Assembly: GCF_000430995.1 (NCBI RefSeq)
Contig: NZ_HF952018.1
Span: forward strand, 297,938-361,937
DNA length: 64,000 nucleotides
Direction: 5' to 3'
From: Thermobrachium celere DSM 8682
GTDB lineage: Bacteria > Bacillota > Clostridia > Clostridiales > Caloramatoraceae
The notes under the pieces were generated by a model that saw only the letters and a list, made by a program, of their open reading frames with translations, did no database searches and was not told the origin of the DNA. A program made the position numbers and the translations under genes. Positions 45,821-54,496 of the stretch are shown piece after piece. The number at the start of each line of letters is the position of its first letter. Position 1 is the first letter of the stretch.

Positions 45821-45915
45821 AATAAAAAATTTAATTGTTATAAAATTTTAAATAAAAAGAAGGATTTGATAAGCGGGTGTAGAAAAGAATATATATAGTT
45901 TAAATAAAATAAATG

Positions 45916-45944
45916 TTCAAAAATTATCAAAATTACAGTATAAT
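45916..45944 (+). promoter_or_regulatory. Promoter of GAF-GGDEF gene
   Basis: TTCAAA, 17-base spacer, TATAAT (45939-45944). Confidence 0.55.
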
Positions 45945-46005
45945 AAAAGTTAGTATACGACAATTTAATAAATGTGCTACACTTCTTTTACTAGGGGGAG
46001 TTACG

Positions 46006-47100
46006 TTGAAGCCTTTTATAGTGCTAATGTTTGTACTAATAGTTTTGGCATTAATGGTAGTTGCTAATCTGTACGTAAGACTTAAGGAAAAATACGAAAG
46101 GGAGGTAAATTTAAACAATCTTTTAATTGAAATTTCAAAGGAATTTTCAGTTTATAAGGATGTTTACAAACTCTACAAAAAGATACTTGTAGACACCTTA
46201 AAAATTATAGAAGAAGGTGATGCAGGAAGTATACTCATATATAACAGAGAAAAGGATCATATGGAATATGTTGCAGCAATAGGTTATGACATTGACGAAC
46301 TTAAGAAGATAAATTTAAAAAAGGAAGAGCTTTATCTTTATAAGTTAAACAGGCTAAATTCAGCAGATATAATAAAAAATCCTAGAGCCTTTGATAGTGA
46401 GTATATTGACAATGAAAAGTACAACATGCTTATGGAGATGGAGGCATTAAATATAAAATCTGTTTTGAGTGCACCAATATATGTAGATGGAGAATTTTAT
46501 GGAATAATCAATATTGATAACAACAGCAATGTAGATGCCTTCAGTGAAAAGGACATTGAATTAATTGATTTTTTAGTAAAGCAAATGGAAATAGCAATTA
46601 AAAATGCTCATCTGCTTGATGAGTTAAAACATACTTTAAGAACGGATGATTTAACAGGTGTATATAACAGAAGGTATTTTGAAGAGTTATTAGAAAAGGA
46701 AATAAGAAGAGCCCAAAGATATGGAAACAGGTTTAGTTTGGTTTTAATAGATTTAGACAATTTTAAACCTATAAATGATACATTTGGACATAAAAAAGGA
46801 GATAAGGTTCTAAAGCATTTTGCAAATATATTAAAGTGCAATTTAAGGGATACCGATATTGTTGCAAGGTTAGGTGGAGATGAATTTGTTATACTTTTAC
46901 ATGGAGCAGATGAAAATCAAGCAGAGGGAAAGATGGGATTTATAAAAAATTGTCTGGTGGAGAACACAGTGGATGATTTGGTTATAGATTTTAGCTATGG
47001 TATCTGTGAGTATAAAGATGGATTAGATATAGATAAAATGATTACATGTGCAGATGATAAGATGTATGAACAAAAAAAGATAAAAAAGATTGAAAGATAG
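46006..47100 (+). CDS. Membrane GAF-GGDEF diguanylate cyclase
   Basis: 364 residues from TTG 46006, which follows CTAGGGGGAGTTACG; the longer frame has no ribosome site. One N-terminal transmembrane helix (PFIVLMFVLIVLALMVVANLYV), a short coiled linker, a GAF domain at about 50-190 (LKIIEEGDAGSILIYNRE, VLSAPIYVDGEFYGIINIDN) and a GGDEF domain with the canonical ARLGGDEFVILL loop. The inhibitory RxxD site (RDTD) is present. It makes cyclic-di-GMP in response to a small molecule or redox cue sensed by GAF. The terminator begins inside its stop codon. Confidence 0.88.
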   Translation: MKPFIVLMFVLIVLALMVVANLYVRLKEKYEREVNLNNLLIEISKEFSVYKDVYKLYKKILVDTLKIIEEGDAGSILIYNREKDHMEYVAAIGYDIDELKKINLKKEELYLYKLNRLNSADIIKNPRAFDSEYIDNEKYNMLMEMEALNIKSVLSAPIYVDGEFYGIINIDNNSNVDAFSEKDIELIDFLVKQMEIAIKNAHLLDELKHTLRTDDLTGVYNRRYFEELLEKEIRRAQRYGNRFSLVLIDLDNFKPINDTFGHKKGDKVLKHFANILKCNLRDTDIVARLGGDEFVILLHGADENQAEGKMGFIKNCLVENTVDDLVIDFSYGICEYKDGLDIDKMITCADDKMYEQKKIKKIER

Positions 47101-47116
47101 AGGCCATTTGGCCTCT
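47099..47116 (+). terminator. Terminator of GAF-GGDEF gene
   Basis: 7-bp GC-rich stem AGAGGCC / GGCCTCT, loop ATTT, then TTTTT. Confidence 0.85.
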
Positions 47117-47174
47117 TTTTTAATTGCTTTTTAAATAGAGGAATTTAAATAAAAAAATAGAAATTATATTTATC

Positions 47175-47203
47175 TGCAACAAAGTTTATGTGAGTTTCGT
47201 CTA
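47175..47203 (+). promoter_or_regulatory. ECF-type autoregulatory promoter
   Basis: TGCAAC (47175-47180), 17-base spacer, CGTCTA (47198-47203): the AAC / CGTC pattern of extracytoplasmic-function sigma promoters. It would start transcription about 16 bases before the GTG start of the sigma gene. Confidence 0.65.
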
Positions 47204-47225
47204 ATAGATGAAGGGAGGAAGAGGT

Positions 47226-47747
47226 GTGGTAAATAGGCAGGATTTAAATGCTGAAATAGAGGGGTTAATTGATAAATATGGTGATGACATATTAAGGTTA
47301 TGCTTTATATATACCAAGGACTATTCACAGGCAGAGGATCTCTTTCAAGAGGTATTTATAAAGATATATAAAAATATAGACAAGTTTAGATACGATTCAG
47401 ATATACATACATGGATCACAAGGATTGCAATAAATACCTGTAAGGATTATTTAAAAAGTTCATGGATTAAAAGGATAATTTTATCTTGGGATGTAGAAAA
47501 AGAAGAGAGGGAAAGTATAGAAAGTGCTGTTATAAAAGACATAGAGAAGGATTACATAATAAATGCTGTATTGGGGCTCCCAGAAAAATATAGGGTAGTG
47601 GTGTTTTTATATTACTACAAAGGATTATCAACAAAGGAGATAGCAAATCTAACAAAGGAGAAGGAGTCAACGGTAAGGAGCCGACTAATGAGGGCAAGGG
47701 ATATGTTAAAAGGCAAACTTAAGGAGGGTTTATCCTATGAAGAATGA
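47226..47747 (+). CDS. ECF-type RNA polymerase sigma factor
   Basis: 173 residues. Region 2 (ILRLCFIYTKDYSQAEDLFQEVFIKIYKNIDKF) and region 4 (LPEKYRVVVFLYYYKGLSTKEIANLTKEKESTVRSRLMRARDML) are complete, with no region 3, as in ECF sigmas. GTG 47226 lies 7 bases after AAGGGAGG and just downstream of an ECF-like promoter; the ATG at 47208 sits in that ribosome site. It overlaps the next gene by 11 bases. It probably responds to cell-envelope stress via its partner and drives its own operon. Confidence 0.9.
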   Translation: MVNRQDLNAEIEGLIDKYGDDILRLCFIYTKDYSQAEDLFQEVFIKIYKNIDKFRYDSDIHTWITRIAINTCKDYLKSSWIKRIILSWDVEKEERESIESAVIKDIEKDYIINAVLGLPEKYRVVVFLYYYKGLSTKEIANLTKEKESTVRSRLMRARDMLKGKLKEGLSYEE

Positions 47748-49782
47748 TAGAGAGTTTGACTTAAGTGGTCTAGATGAGATTAAGGTTACAGAGGAACTTA
47801 AAAGAAGGACATTGTATAAGTGTAAAAATTTAAATAAAGGAGGGATTTTTATGGGTAAAAGAATGGCAGCCGCAGTAATGACTTTAGTAGTTTCAATTTT
47901 TGCATTAACCTATGTCTTTTCCTACTTAAGACAGAATAAAGAAACAAAAGAGGTTGCGTATGAACTTACGCAGGTTGAAAATAAAAAAGAGTTTATTTCA
48001 ATGTTAAACAAAAAATTAAAAGAAGGAAGTGGAGGATTAAAGTTTTTTGGTGGTAGGTTAGGAGAGGAGAAGGCACAGGACTCTACTAAAACTACCTCAA
48101 GAGAGCACTCTAATACAAATGTTCAGGTTGAGGGAATAGATGAGGCAGATATTATAAAAACAGATGGGCAGTACATTTATGTAATCAACTTTGAAAGAAA
48201 TGAAATAAACGTTTATACAGCAGAGGAGAAGCCTAAAAAGGTATTGAGCTTAAAGGCGGAAGAAATATTAGGCAGTAAAGAGGCAAAGGAATTTAAGGGA
48301 TATAAAAGACAAATAAGTTTACAAGATATGTTTTTATACAAAAATGATGGTAAGGACTATCTAGTAGTAATGTCTAATGTAAACAGATATAAAGAAAATC
48401 CACAGCAGACTTCTTTAAAGGATAGGGTTATAGGCATAATGCCAATATACTATGGAGAAGATACAACGCTTATAAGTGTTTGTGATGTGACAGATATTCA
48501 AAAACCAAATGTAGTTAAGCAATTTGAAATTGCAGGATATAAACTATCTGCAAGATTAAAGGATGGTAAGGTTTATTTAGTAACCAATAAGGGTGTTTAC
48601 TATCGCATAATGGAGTCAAATAAAAGTGATAGCCTATTACCATACTACATTGAATATGGAGAAGAGGCTATTAAAAAGGAAATAGATGTAAGTAACATTA
48701 GATATAATAAACAGGATATTCAACCAAACTATACAATCATAGCGGCAGTTGATTTAAATAAAAATACAATAAGTAATCAAGTTGTTTTAGGATACTTTGA
48801 AAATATGTATATGTCCCATGAGAGTCTATATCTTGTTAAAACTGCTGTAAACTATAAAGAAATAAAGCAGGATTCTAATAAACAAGGTGAAAGTATTGCA
48901 GTTGCAGTTTATGATGAAGAAACAGTTATATATAAATTTGATTTAGGAGAAAAGGTTGAGTATAAGAAGTTTGTAAGTGTAAAGGGAAGAATAATAAATC
49001 AATTCTCAATGGATGAGTATGAAGGATATTTTAGAATTGCAACAACAGAGAGCATAAATCAAAATAATAAATTCACAACTACAAACAATGTATATGTAAT
49101 AGACAAAAATATGAATGTCGTAGGAAAGATAAATAATATAGCTCCTGATGAAAGAATATACTCAACAAGGTTTGTAGGAGATAAACTTTATATGGTAACC
49201 TTTAAACAGGTGGATCCACTATTTGTAATAGACTTAAAAAATCCAAGGGAGCCAAAAATATTAGGATTACTAAAAATCCCAGGCTATAGCACCTACCTTC
49301 ACCCATACGATGAAAACACAATTATAGGTTTTGGAATGGATACAGGTGAATTTGAAGGAAGAGTTGTAAATAAGGGAATGAAGGTTGCTATATTTGATGT
49401 AACTGATTTGAACCATCCAAAGCAGAAGGATAGCATTGAAATTGGTGGAAAGGGCACCTTCTCAGAATCCCTATATAACCATAAGGCACTTGTGGAATAT
49501 AAAAAATATGATCTATATGCATTTGACCTATATGAGACTAGAGATGACGATTCATATAATATTAAGTTTACAGGTATATGCTTGATGCAGATTAAAAATG
49601 ATAAGCTAGATATAAAGGCAAAGATAACCCACAACAAAGTAGATTCAATAGATGCATACAGAGAACCTCTATATGGTTATAGAGCAGTGTTTGTAGATAA
49701 TCTAATGTTTGTAATATCAACTAGAGCTATAAGCGTAATCAATCTTGATACTATGAAGGAAGTTTATAGTGGTAATATTTAA
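47737..49782 (+). CDS. Membrane beta-propeller protein, probable anti-sigma
   Basis: 681 residues. A short cytoplasmic N-terminus (about 45 residues, FDLSGLDEIKVTEELKRRTL), one transmembrane helix (MAAAVMTLVVSIFALTYVFSYL), and a large outside domain of the secreted beta-propeller family (VEGIDEADIIKTDGQYIYVI, TRFVGDKLYMVTFKQVDPLFVIDL, KGTFSESLYNHKALVEY). Overlap with the sigma gene, and the cytoplasmic stub plus outside sensor, suggest that it holds the sigma factor at the membrane. The N-terminus has no clear zinc-binding anti-sigma motif, so the role is inferred from context. ATG 47737 follows AAGGAGGGTTTATCCT. Confidence 0.78.
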   Translation: MKNDREFDLSGLDEIKVTEELKRRTLYKCKNLNKGGIFMGKRMAAAVMTLVVSIFALTYVFSYLRQNKETKEVAYELTQVENKKEFISMLNKKLKEGSGGLKFFGGRLGEEKAQDSTKTTSREHSNTNVQVEGIDEADIIKTDGQYIYVINFERNEINVYTAEEKPKKVLSLKAEEILGSKEAKEFKGYKRQISLQDMFLYKNDGKDYLVVMSNVNRYKENPQQTSLKDRVIGIMPIYYGEDTTLISVCDVTDIQKPNVVKQFEIAGYKLSARLKDGKVYLVTNKGVYYRIMESNKSDSLLPYYIEYGEEAIKKEIDVSNIRYNKQDIQPNYTIIAAVDLNKNTISNQVVLGYFENMYMSHESLYLVKTAVNYKEIKQDSNKQGESIAVAVYDEETVIYKFDLGEKVEYKKFVSVKGRIINQFSMDEYEGYFRIATTESINQNNKFTTTNNVYVIDKNMNVVGKINNIAPDERIYSTRFVGDKLYMVTFKQVDPLFVIDLKNPREPKILGLLKIPGYSTYLHPYDENTIIGFGMDTGEFEGRVVNKGMKVAIFDVTDLNHPKQKDSIEIGGKGTFSESLYNHKALVEYKKYDLYAFDLYETRDDDSYNIKFTGICLMQIKNDKLDIKAKITHNKVDSIDAYREPLYGYRAVFVDNLMFVISTRAISVINLDTMKEVYSGNI

Positions 49783-49794
49783 TATTAAAAAGTA

Positions 49795-49823
49795 TTGAAG
49801 TAAATTATAGTTTTTGTTAAAAT
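49795..49823 (+). promoter_or_regulatory. Promoter of the cbiMQO operon
   Basis: TTGAAG (49795-49800), 17-base spacer, TAAAAT (49818-49823). Confidence 0.6.
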
Positions 49824-49829
49824 TAAATA

Positions 49830-49914
49830 TAGCCACGAAGGCAATTTTAACTGTTAACTTTTTAGGATAAGGTTGTTACCACGAGGGTAGCGTTTTTGAC
49901 GCTACCCTTTTTTA
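49830..49914 (+). promoter_or_regulatory. Attenuator-like leader of cbiMQO, possible metal riboswitch
   Basis: Short leader with hairpin GCC-ACGAA-GGC (near 49832), then GTTACC-ACGA-GGGTAGC (49875-49891), then terminator GGGTAGCG / CGCTACCC (49885-49892 with 49900-49907) and TTTTTT. The second hairpin uses the same GGGTAGC as the terminator, so the two exclude one another: an antiterminator/terminator pair. The repeated CCACGA(A)GG unit may be the sensing part. It is too short for a B12 riboswitch; a Ni/Co riboswitch or a protein-controlled attenuator is possible. Confidence 0.55.
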
Positions 49915-49944
49915 ATTACATCAATATCATTAAGGAGGGATTTT

Positions 49945-50910
49945 ATGCATATACCAGAGAATTATTTAAGCCCATCTACTTGTACAGCCTTTTATTTGGC
50001 TATAATACCAATAATTAAAAGAACAATAGCTAAAGTAAAAGAGGAATTAGATAGAAGAAGGATGTCTCTTTTAGGTGTTGCAGCAGCCTACTCCTTTTTA
50101 ATTATGATGTTTAATGTTCCACTACTTGGAGGAACAACAGGCCATGCTGTTGGAGCTGTTATAATTGCTATACTTCTTGGACCATATGCAGCCTTTATAT
50201 CAGTTGCAGTTGCACTTACAATACAAGCACTATTTTTTGGAGATGGAGGTATATTATCCTTAGGTGCTAATATATTCAATATGGCCTTTGCTATGTCCTT
50301 TAGCGGATATTATGTATACAGTAGGCTAAAGTCCAAAAATGAAAACTTAGCAGTTTTTTTAGGCTCATACATAGGACTAAATATTGCAGCATTTTTAACT
50401 GCAATAGAATTTGGAATACAGCCATACCTTTTTAAAGCATCAGATGGAACTCCTCTTTACTGTCCATATGGTTTAGATGTTTCTATACCTGCAATGATGC
50501 TTTCGCATCTTTTAGTTGCAGGGGTTGTTGAGGGTGCTGTATCATTACTTATATACAAGGCTGCAAAACAAATTGATTTAGTAAAGATTTATGAGGATGA
50601 TGAAAAAACAAAAGGGATGAATAAAGTATATATATTTATTGCTATATTAATAGCCTTATCACCACTTGGATTAATTGCCCAAGGAACAGCTTGGGGTGAG
50701 TGGGGATTAGATGAGATAAAAGAAATTGCAGGTTTTCTTCCAAAGGGAATGGAAAAGGGATTAAATTTTGAAGCTATTATGCCAGATTATACAGTTTCAG
50801 GAGTAAATGAAGTATTAGGATATATTATATCTGCAATTTTGGGAGTTATGATAATTATACTTTTATTTAGATTGATTGGCATATTTTCAAGGAAAGGGTT
50901 AGAGAATTAA
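49945..50910 (+). CDS. cbiM: Cobalt/nickel ECF transporter S component, CbiM-PDGLE fusion
   Basis: 321 residues. The N-terminus MHIPENYLSP is the CbiM/NikM signature, whose Met1 amine and His2 bind the metal. Conserved GGTTGHAVGA and FFGDGGILSLGANIFNMA follow, with 6-7 helices. From about residue 228 a second part (two helices flanking a loop) is a PDGLE/CbiN-NikN-like domain, so this is a fused M-N protein. The fusion is commoner in nickel systems, but cobalt cannot be excluded. ATG 49945 follows AAGGAGGGATTTT. Operon with the T and A components. Confidence 0.88.
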   Translation: MHIPENYLSPSTCTAFYLAIIPIIKRTIAKVKEELDRRRMSLLGVAAAYSFLIMMFNVPLLGGTTGHAVGAVIIAILLGPYAAFISVAVALTIQALFFGDGGILSLGANIFNMAFAMSFSGYYVYSRLKSKNENLAVFLGSYIGLNIAAFLTAIEFGIQPYLFKASDGTPLYCPYGLDVSIPAMMLSHLLVAGVVEGAVSLLIYKAAKQIDLVKIYEDDEKTKGMNKVYIFIAILIALSPLGLIAQGTAWGEWGLDEIKEIAGFLPKGMEKGLNFEAIMPDYTVSGVNEVLGYIISAILGVMIIILLFRLIGIFSRKGLEN

Positions 50911-51693
50911 ATGGATTGGTTAAAGGAAAAGGATGAGTTTGAATTAAAAATTAGAAATGAATCCTTTATTGAAAAAACTATTTCTTCACTATTAAGTCTT
51001 GTATCAAATATAAGAAGATTAGATAGTAGGGATAGAGGTATATATAGAATACATGAGGCCTTTAAGCTGTATTTTACCCTTGTAAACATAATACTTCTAT
51101 CCCTTTCCTTTAATAAGTTTTATATAATGTTAAATGCTGCATATGTAATACTGCTTATAATTCCTTTAGAAGATAAGGATGTTTTAAGGATACTAAACAT
51201 ATCATTAGTTGCCTTTGTTGTTTCTTCATTAATAATAGGGCCATCTTGGTTTTGGGGAAACAAAAATGCCATGTTGGTTATAGTGAAAATAACCATATCA
51301 GTCTCTTTAACGATGATTATGTCAATTACATCAAATTGGCATAATATAATTTCAGCATTTAGACTGATTAAAGTTCCTAATATTGTCCTTTTTATATTTG
51401 ATTCTGCAATAAGGTTTATATACTTGTTATCAGAAAGGGCATATGCAATTCTTTGTAGTTTAAAGCTAAGGAGTGTTGGATACATTAAAAAGCCATATAG
51501 AACTTTAGCACAAATAATGTATAATTTATTTGTAACTTCTATTGATATGAGCTTTAAAATGGATGAAGCTTTAGAGTGTAGGTGCTTTAGTGGAGAGTTT
51601 AAATATAAGATATATAAAAGAATTGGAAAGTCTGAGATTTTATATAGTATAATAAACATAATTATTATTTTAGGATTTTTTATATTACGATAG
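50911..51693 (+). CDS. cbiQ: ECF transporter T component CbiQ/NikQ
   Basis: Transmembrane coupling protein of the metal ECF transporter, 260 residues with about five helices. The CbiQ pattern is visible: FKLYFTLVNIILLSLS, then near the C-terminus AILCSLKLRSVGY and MDEALECRCFSGEF, whose short helices with Ala-Arg-like motifs dock onto the ATPase. It starts immediately after the cbiM stop, so translation is coupled. Divergent in sequence, as T components usually are. Confidence 0.82.
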   Translation: MDWLKEKDEFELKIRNESFIEKTISSLLSLVSNIRRLDSRDRGIYRIHEAFKLYFTLVNIILLSLSFNKFYIMLNAAYVILLIIPLEDKDVLRILNISLVAFVVSSLIIGPSWFWGNKNAMLVIVKITISVSLTMIMSITSNWHNIISAFRLIKVPNIVLFIFDSAIRFIYLLSERAYAILCSLKLRSVGYIKKPYRTLAQIMYNLFVTSIDMSFKMDEALECRCFSGEFKYKIYKRIGKSEILYSIINIIIILGFFILR

Positions 51694-51719
51694 AAATAAT
51701 TTAAATCTAAGGTGATAAA

Positions 51720-52445
51720 ATGATTGAAATAAAAAATTTAACTTGTAGGCTGAATGGAAATGTAGTATTAGATGATATATCCTTTAAAATAAACAAGGGT
51801 GAAAGCGTTGCTATTATTGGACCAAATGGTTCAGGTAAAACTACTTTACTTAGGGTTTTAAATGGTTTGCTTGATATTAGAAATGGAGAATATGTATTTG
51901 ATGGACAAAGGATTGATGATAAATTTTTAAAGGACGCAAAGAGAAGAAAAATTTTTCATAAGAGAATAGGCTTTGTATTTCAAAACTCAGATAATCAGCT
52001 ATTTTGTAAAACAGTTTTTGATGAAGTAGCCTTTTCACTTTTGCAGTTTGATATAAAATATGAAGAGGTTGAAAAAAGGGTTTTTGACTGTTTAAAGTTA
52101 CTTGATATTGAACATTTAAAGGAGAGAGTTCCATATACTTTAAGTGGTGGTGAAAAGAAAAAGGTTGCAATTGCTTCAACTCTTGCTTTAAATCCAGAGG
52201 TTTTAATATTAGATGAACCTTTAAATGAAATTGATCCTAAAAGTAAAAGAAAGATAAGGGAACTATTAAAAACATTAAATGATTATGGTAAAACTATAAT
52301 CTGTGCAACACATGATTTTGAATATTTTAAAGGAGTATTTAAAAGAGCAATTGTAATATCAAGTGGACACAAAATAATATATGATGGTGATTTTGAAAGC
52401 CTCATAGATAATAAGGAATTTTTAGAACAAAATGATATAATCTAG
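51720..52445 (+). CDS. cbiO: ECF transporter ATPase CbiO/NikO
   Basis: 241-residue ABC ATPase powering the cbiMQ transporter. Walker A GPNGSGKTTL, Q-loop FVFQNSDNQLFCKTVFDEVAF (a hallmark of ECF ATPases), signature LSGGEKKKVAIA, Walker B VLILDEPLNEIDP and H-loop ATHDF. A single ATPase gene, so it works as a homodimer. ATG 51720 follows AAGGTGATAAA. Confidence 0.9.
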   Translation: MIEIKNLTCRLNGNVVLDDISFKINKGESVAIIGPNGSGKTTLLRVLNGLLDIRNGEYVFDGQRIDDKFLKDAKRRKIFHKRIGFVFQNSDNQLFCKTVFDEVAFSLLQFDIKYEEVEKRVFDCLKLLDIEHLKERVPYTLSGGEKKKVAIASTLALNPEVLILDEPLNEIDPKSKRKIRELLKTLNDYGKTIICATHDFEYFKGVFKRAIVISSGHKIIYDGDFESLIDNKEFLEQNDII

Positions 52446-52448
52446 GTG

Positions 52449-52494
52449 CTGCTTCTTAAGGTGATTTATATAGTTTTGATGCCTTAAGAAGCAG
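52449..52494 (+). terminator. Terminator of cbiMQO
   Basis: 13-bp perfect stem CTGCTTCTTAAGG / CCTTAAGAAGCAG, 20-base loop, then TTTTTTA. Confidence 0.88.
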
Positions 52495-52584
52495 TTTTTT
52501 ATTCACAGTTTGTTAATAATTCTGTCAACTTCTCTCCTTTTTTTAGCTATAAAATGAACTTAAAATTTGATGGGAGGAGAGAAA

Positions 52585-53760
52585 ATGAAGAAAAGTATTA
52601 AGGTCTTAATTGGTATTGGTTTATTTTTAATTATTGTCTTTACTGTGTATTATTTTTATTCAAAAAAATCAGCAGCCAATAATACACAATTATCAGTAAG
52701 GTACATACCCCAAAGGGTAGTAAAGCAGGATATTTCAGTTAAGATCAAGTCAACTGGTATAGTTTTTGCTGGAACTACAAAGGAAGTGGTTGCTAAAAAC
52801 AGTGGAGAGGTTAAGAGTTTGAATGTAAAGGTTAAGGATACTGTAAAGGAAGGAGAGACACTTTTAACTGTATATAACGATCAAATAGATTCACAAATAA
52901 CAAGTGCAGAGATAAATATAGAAAAATTAAACCTTCAACTTAGCAATGCAAAATCAGATGATGAGAAGAAACTTATTAATTTACAGCTAAAGGAAGCCAA
53001 AAATAATTTAGCAAATTTAAAGAAACAAAAAAGTGAAATGACTATAAAATCTCCAATAAGTGGTGTTGTAACTGCAGTAAATGTTAATAATGGGGATAAT
53101 GTTCAATCGGGAAAGACATTGGTTACAATAGTTGATCCTAAATCCCTTAAAATAAAAGCTTCAATTGATGAACTTGATATAGCCAAGGTTTCAATTGGTC
53201 AAAGGGTGAATATAAAAATAAATGCACTTGAGGATAAAGCATTTATAGGAAAGGTTGAAGAAATATCAGATATAGGAACAACTCAAAATAATGTTACAAG
53301 CTATGATGTAGTAGTATCTATACAAAATCCAGAAGGGATTAAACTTGGTATGACTGCAAGTATAGAGATAGATGTACAAAGTAAAAAGGATGCATTATTG
53401 ATACCAATTGAAGCACTACAAGAGATAAATGGTAAAAAATATGTACTTCTTCAAGAACAAAACGTAAACACTCAGACTAATGATCAAAATAGTCAAAGCT
53501 CAAATATAAAGGCAAGAAGTCAAGGAAGGCAATTTGGGTTTACTGAAGGCAATGGAAGGCTAGTTGAAATAAAGACAGGACTTAGAAATGATAGCTTTAT
53601 AGAAGTTGTAGAGGGACTAAAGGAAGGAGATGTTGTACTTGTAAAGGTTTCAACAAGCACAAATTCAAATACAATTAAAAATAATTTTAGAAATAATAGC
53701 ATGAGGATGCTTGGTATGGATGGTGGAATGGGTGGACCAGGTGGAGCACCACAAAGATAG
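52585..53760 (+). CDS. HlyD/MacA-like efflux adaptor
   Basis: 391 residues. An N-terminal transmembrane anchor (VLIGIGLFLIIVFTVYYFYS), a barrel-sandwich domain split by a coiled-coil hairpin (residues about 105-155), the lipoyl-like half SPISGVVTAVNVNNGDNVQSGK, and a beta-barrel domain. A Gly/Met-rich C-terminus (MRMLGMDGGMGGPGG) ends it. It couples the MacB-like pump to the outside face. ATG 52585 follows GGGAGGAGAGAAA. First gene of a five-gene unit with ATPase, permease, response regulator and kinase. Confidence 0.88.
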   Translation: MKKSIKVLIGIGLFLIIVFTVYYFYSKKSAANNTQLSVRYIPQRVVKQDISVKIKSTGIVFAGTTKEVVAKNSGEVKSLNVKVKDTVKEGETLLTVYNDQIDSQITSAEINIEKLNLQLSNAKSDDEKKLINLQLKEAKNNLANLKKQKSEMTIKSPISGVVTAVNVNNGDNVQSGKTLVTIVDPKSLKIKASIDELDIAKVSIGQRVNIKINALEDKAFIGKVEEISDIGTTQNNVTSYDVVVSIQNPEGIKLGMTASIEIDVQSKKDALLIPIEALQEINGKKYVLLQEQNVNTQTNDQNSQSSNIKARSQGRQFGFTEGNGRLVEIKTGLRNDSFIEVVEGLKEGDVVLVKVSTSTNSNTIKNNFRNNSMRMLGMDGGMGGPGGAPQR

Positions 53761-53770
53761 GGGTGATTAG

Positions 53771-54496
53771 ATGGATAAAAAAGAAAAGGTTATTATTATG
53801 AATAATGTTGGAAAGGTTTACTCAACAGGCAAAAACAAATATAGAGCACTTAACGGAATAAATTTAGAAATAGAGAAAGGTGAGTTTGTTGCAATAGTTG
53901 GACCATCTGGTGCAGGAAAGTCTACTCTTATGAATTTAATTGGATGTTTAGACACTTTAACAGAGGGTGAATACTATCTTGATGGAATTAGTATAGGAAA
54001 GATGAAGGATAATCAGCTTGCTGAAATTAGAAATAGAAAAATAGGTTTTATTTTTCAAACCTATAATTTAATAAATAAGCTAAATGTATTAGAAAATGTT
54101 GAACTCCCATTGATATATATGGGTATACCAATAAATGAAGCAAGAAAAAGGGCTACTTCTGCTCTTCAAAAACTTGGATTAGAAAGTCACTTAAAGCACA
54201 AACCAACAGAGTTGTCAGGCGGACAGATGCAGAGGGTTGCAATAGCAAGGGCAATAGTAACAAACCCTGAGATTATATTAGCAGATGAGCCAACTGGTGC
54301 ACTTGATTCAAAAACAGGTATAGAGGTTTTAAATATATTGAAGGACTTAAACAAAGAAGGTAATACCATAGTATTAATAACCCACGATATGAATATAGCT
54401 TTAAATGCAAAAAGGATTATAACAGTAAAGGATGGAGAAATAGTATCAGATTCGTATATAGATAAGTTAAAGGAGGTGGGAGCGTGCGAAGACTAA
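53771..54496 (+). CDS. MacB/LolD-type ABC ATPase
   Basis: 241 residues. Walker A GPSGAGKSTLMNLIGCLD, the LolD/MacB-type Q-loop GFIFQTYNLINKLNVLENVELPL, signature LSGGQMQRVAIARAIVTNPEI, Walker B ILADEPTGALDS, and ITHDMNIA. It energises the permease encoded next, which it overlaps by 13 bases. In Gram-positive bacteria such split MacB pumps often give resistance to peptides or envelope-active compounds. Confidence 0.92.
   Translation: MDKKEKVIIMNNVGKVYSTGKNKYRALNGINLEIEKGEFVAIVGPSGAGKSTLMNLIGCLDTLTEGEYYLDGISIGKMKDNQLAEIRNRKIGFIFQTYNLINKLNVLENVELPLIYMGIPINEARKRATSALQKLGLESHLKHKPTELSGGQMQRVAIARAIVTNPEIILADEPTGALDSKTGIEVLNILKDLNKEGNTIVLITHDMNIALNAKRIITVKDGEIVSDSYIDKLKEVGACED

Noticed and set aside
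49830-49914. Cobalamin riboswitch before cbiM
   Set aside because: The leader is under 100 bases and lacks the B12 box; the roughly 200-base cobalamin aptamer does not fit.
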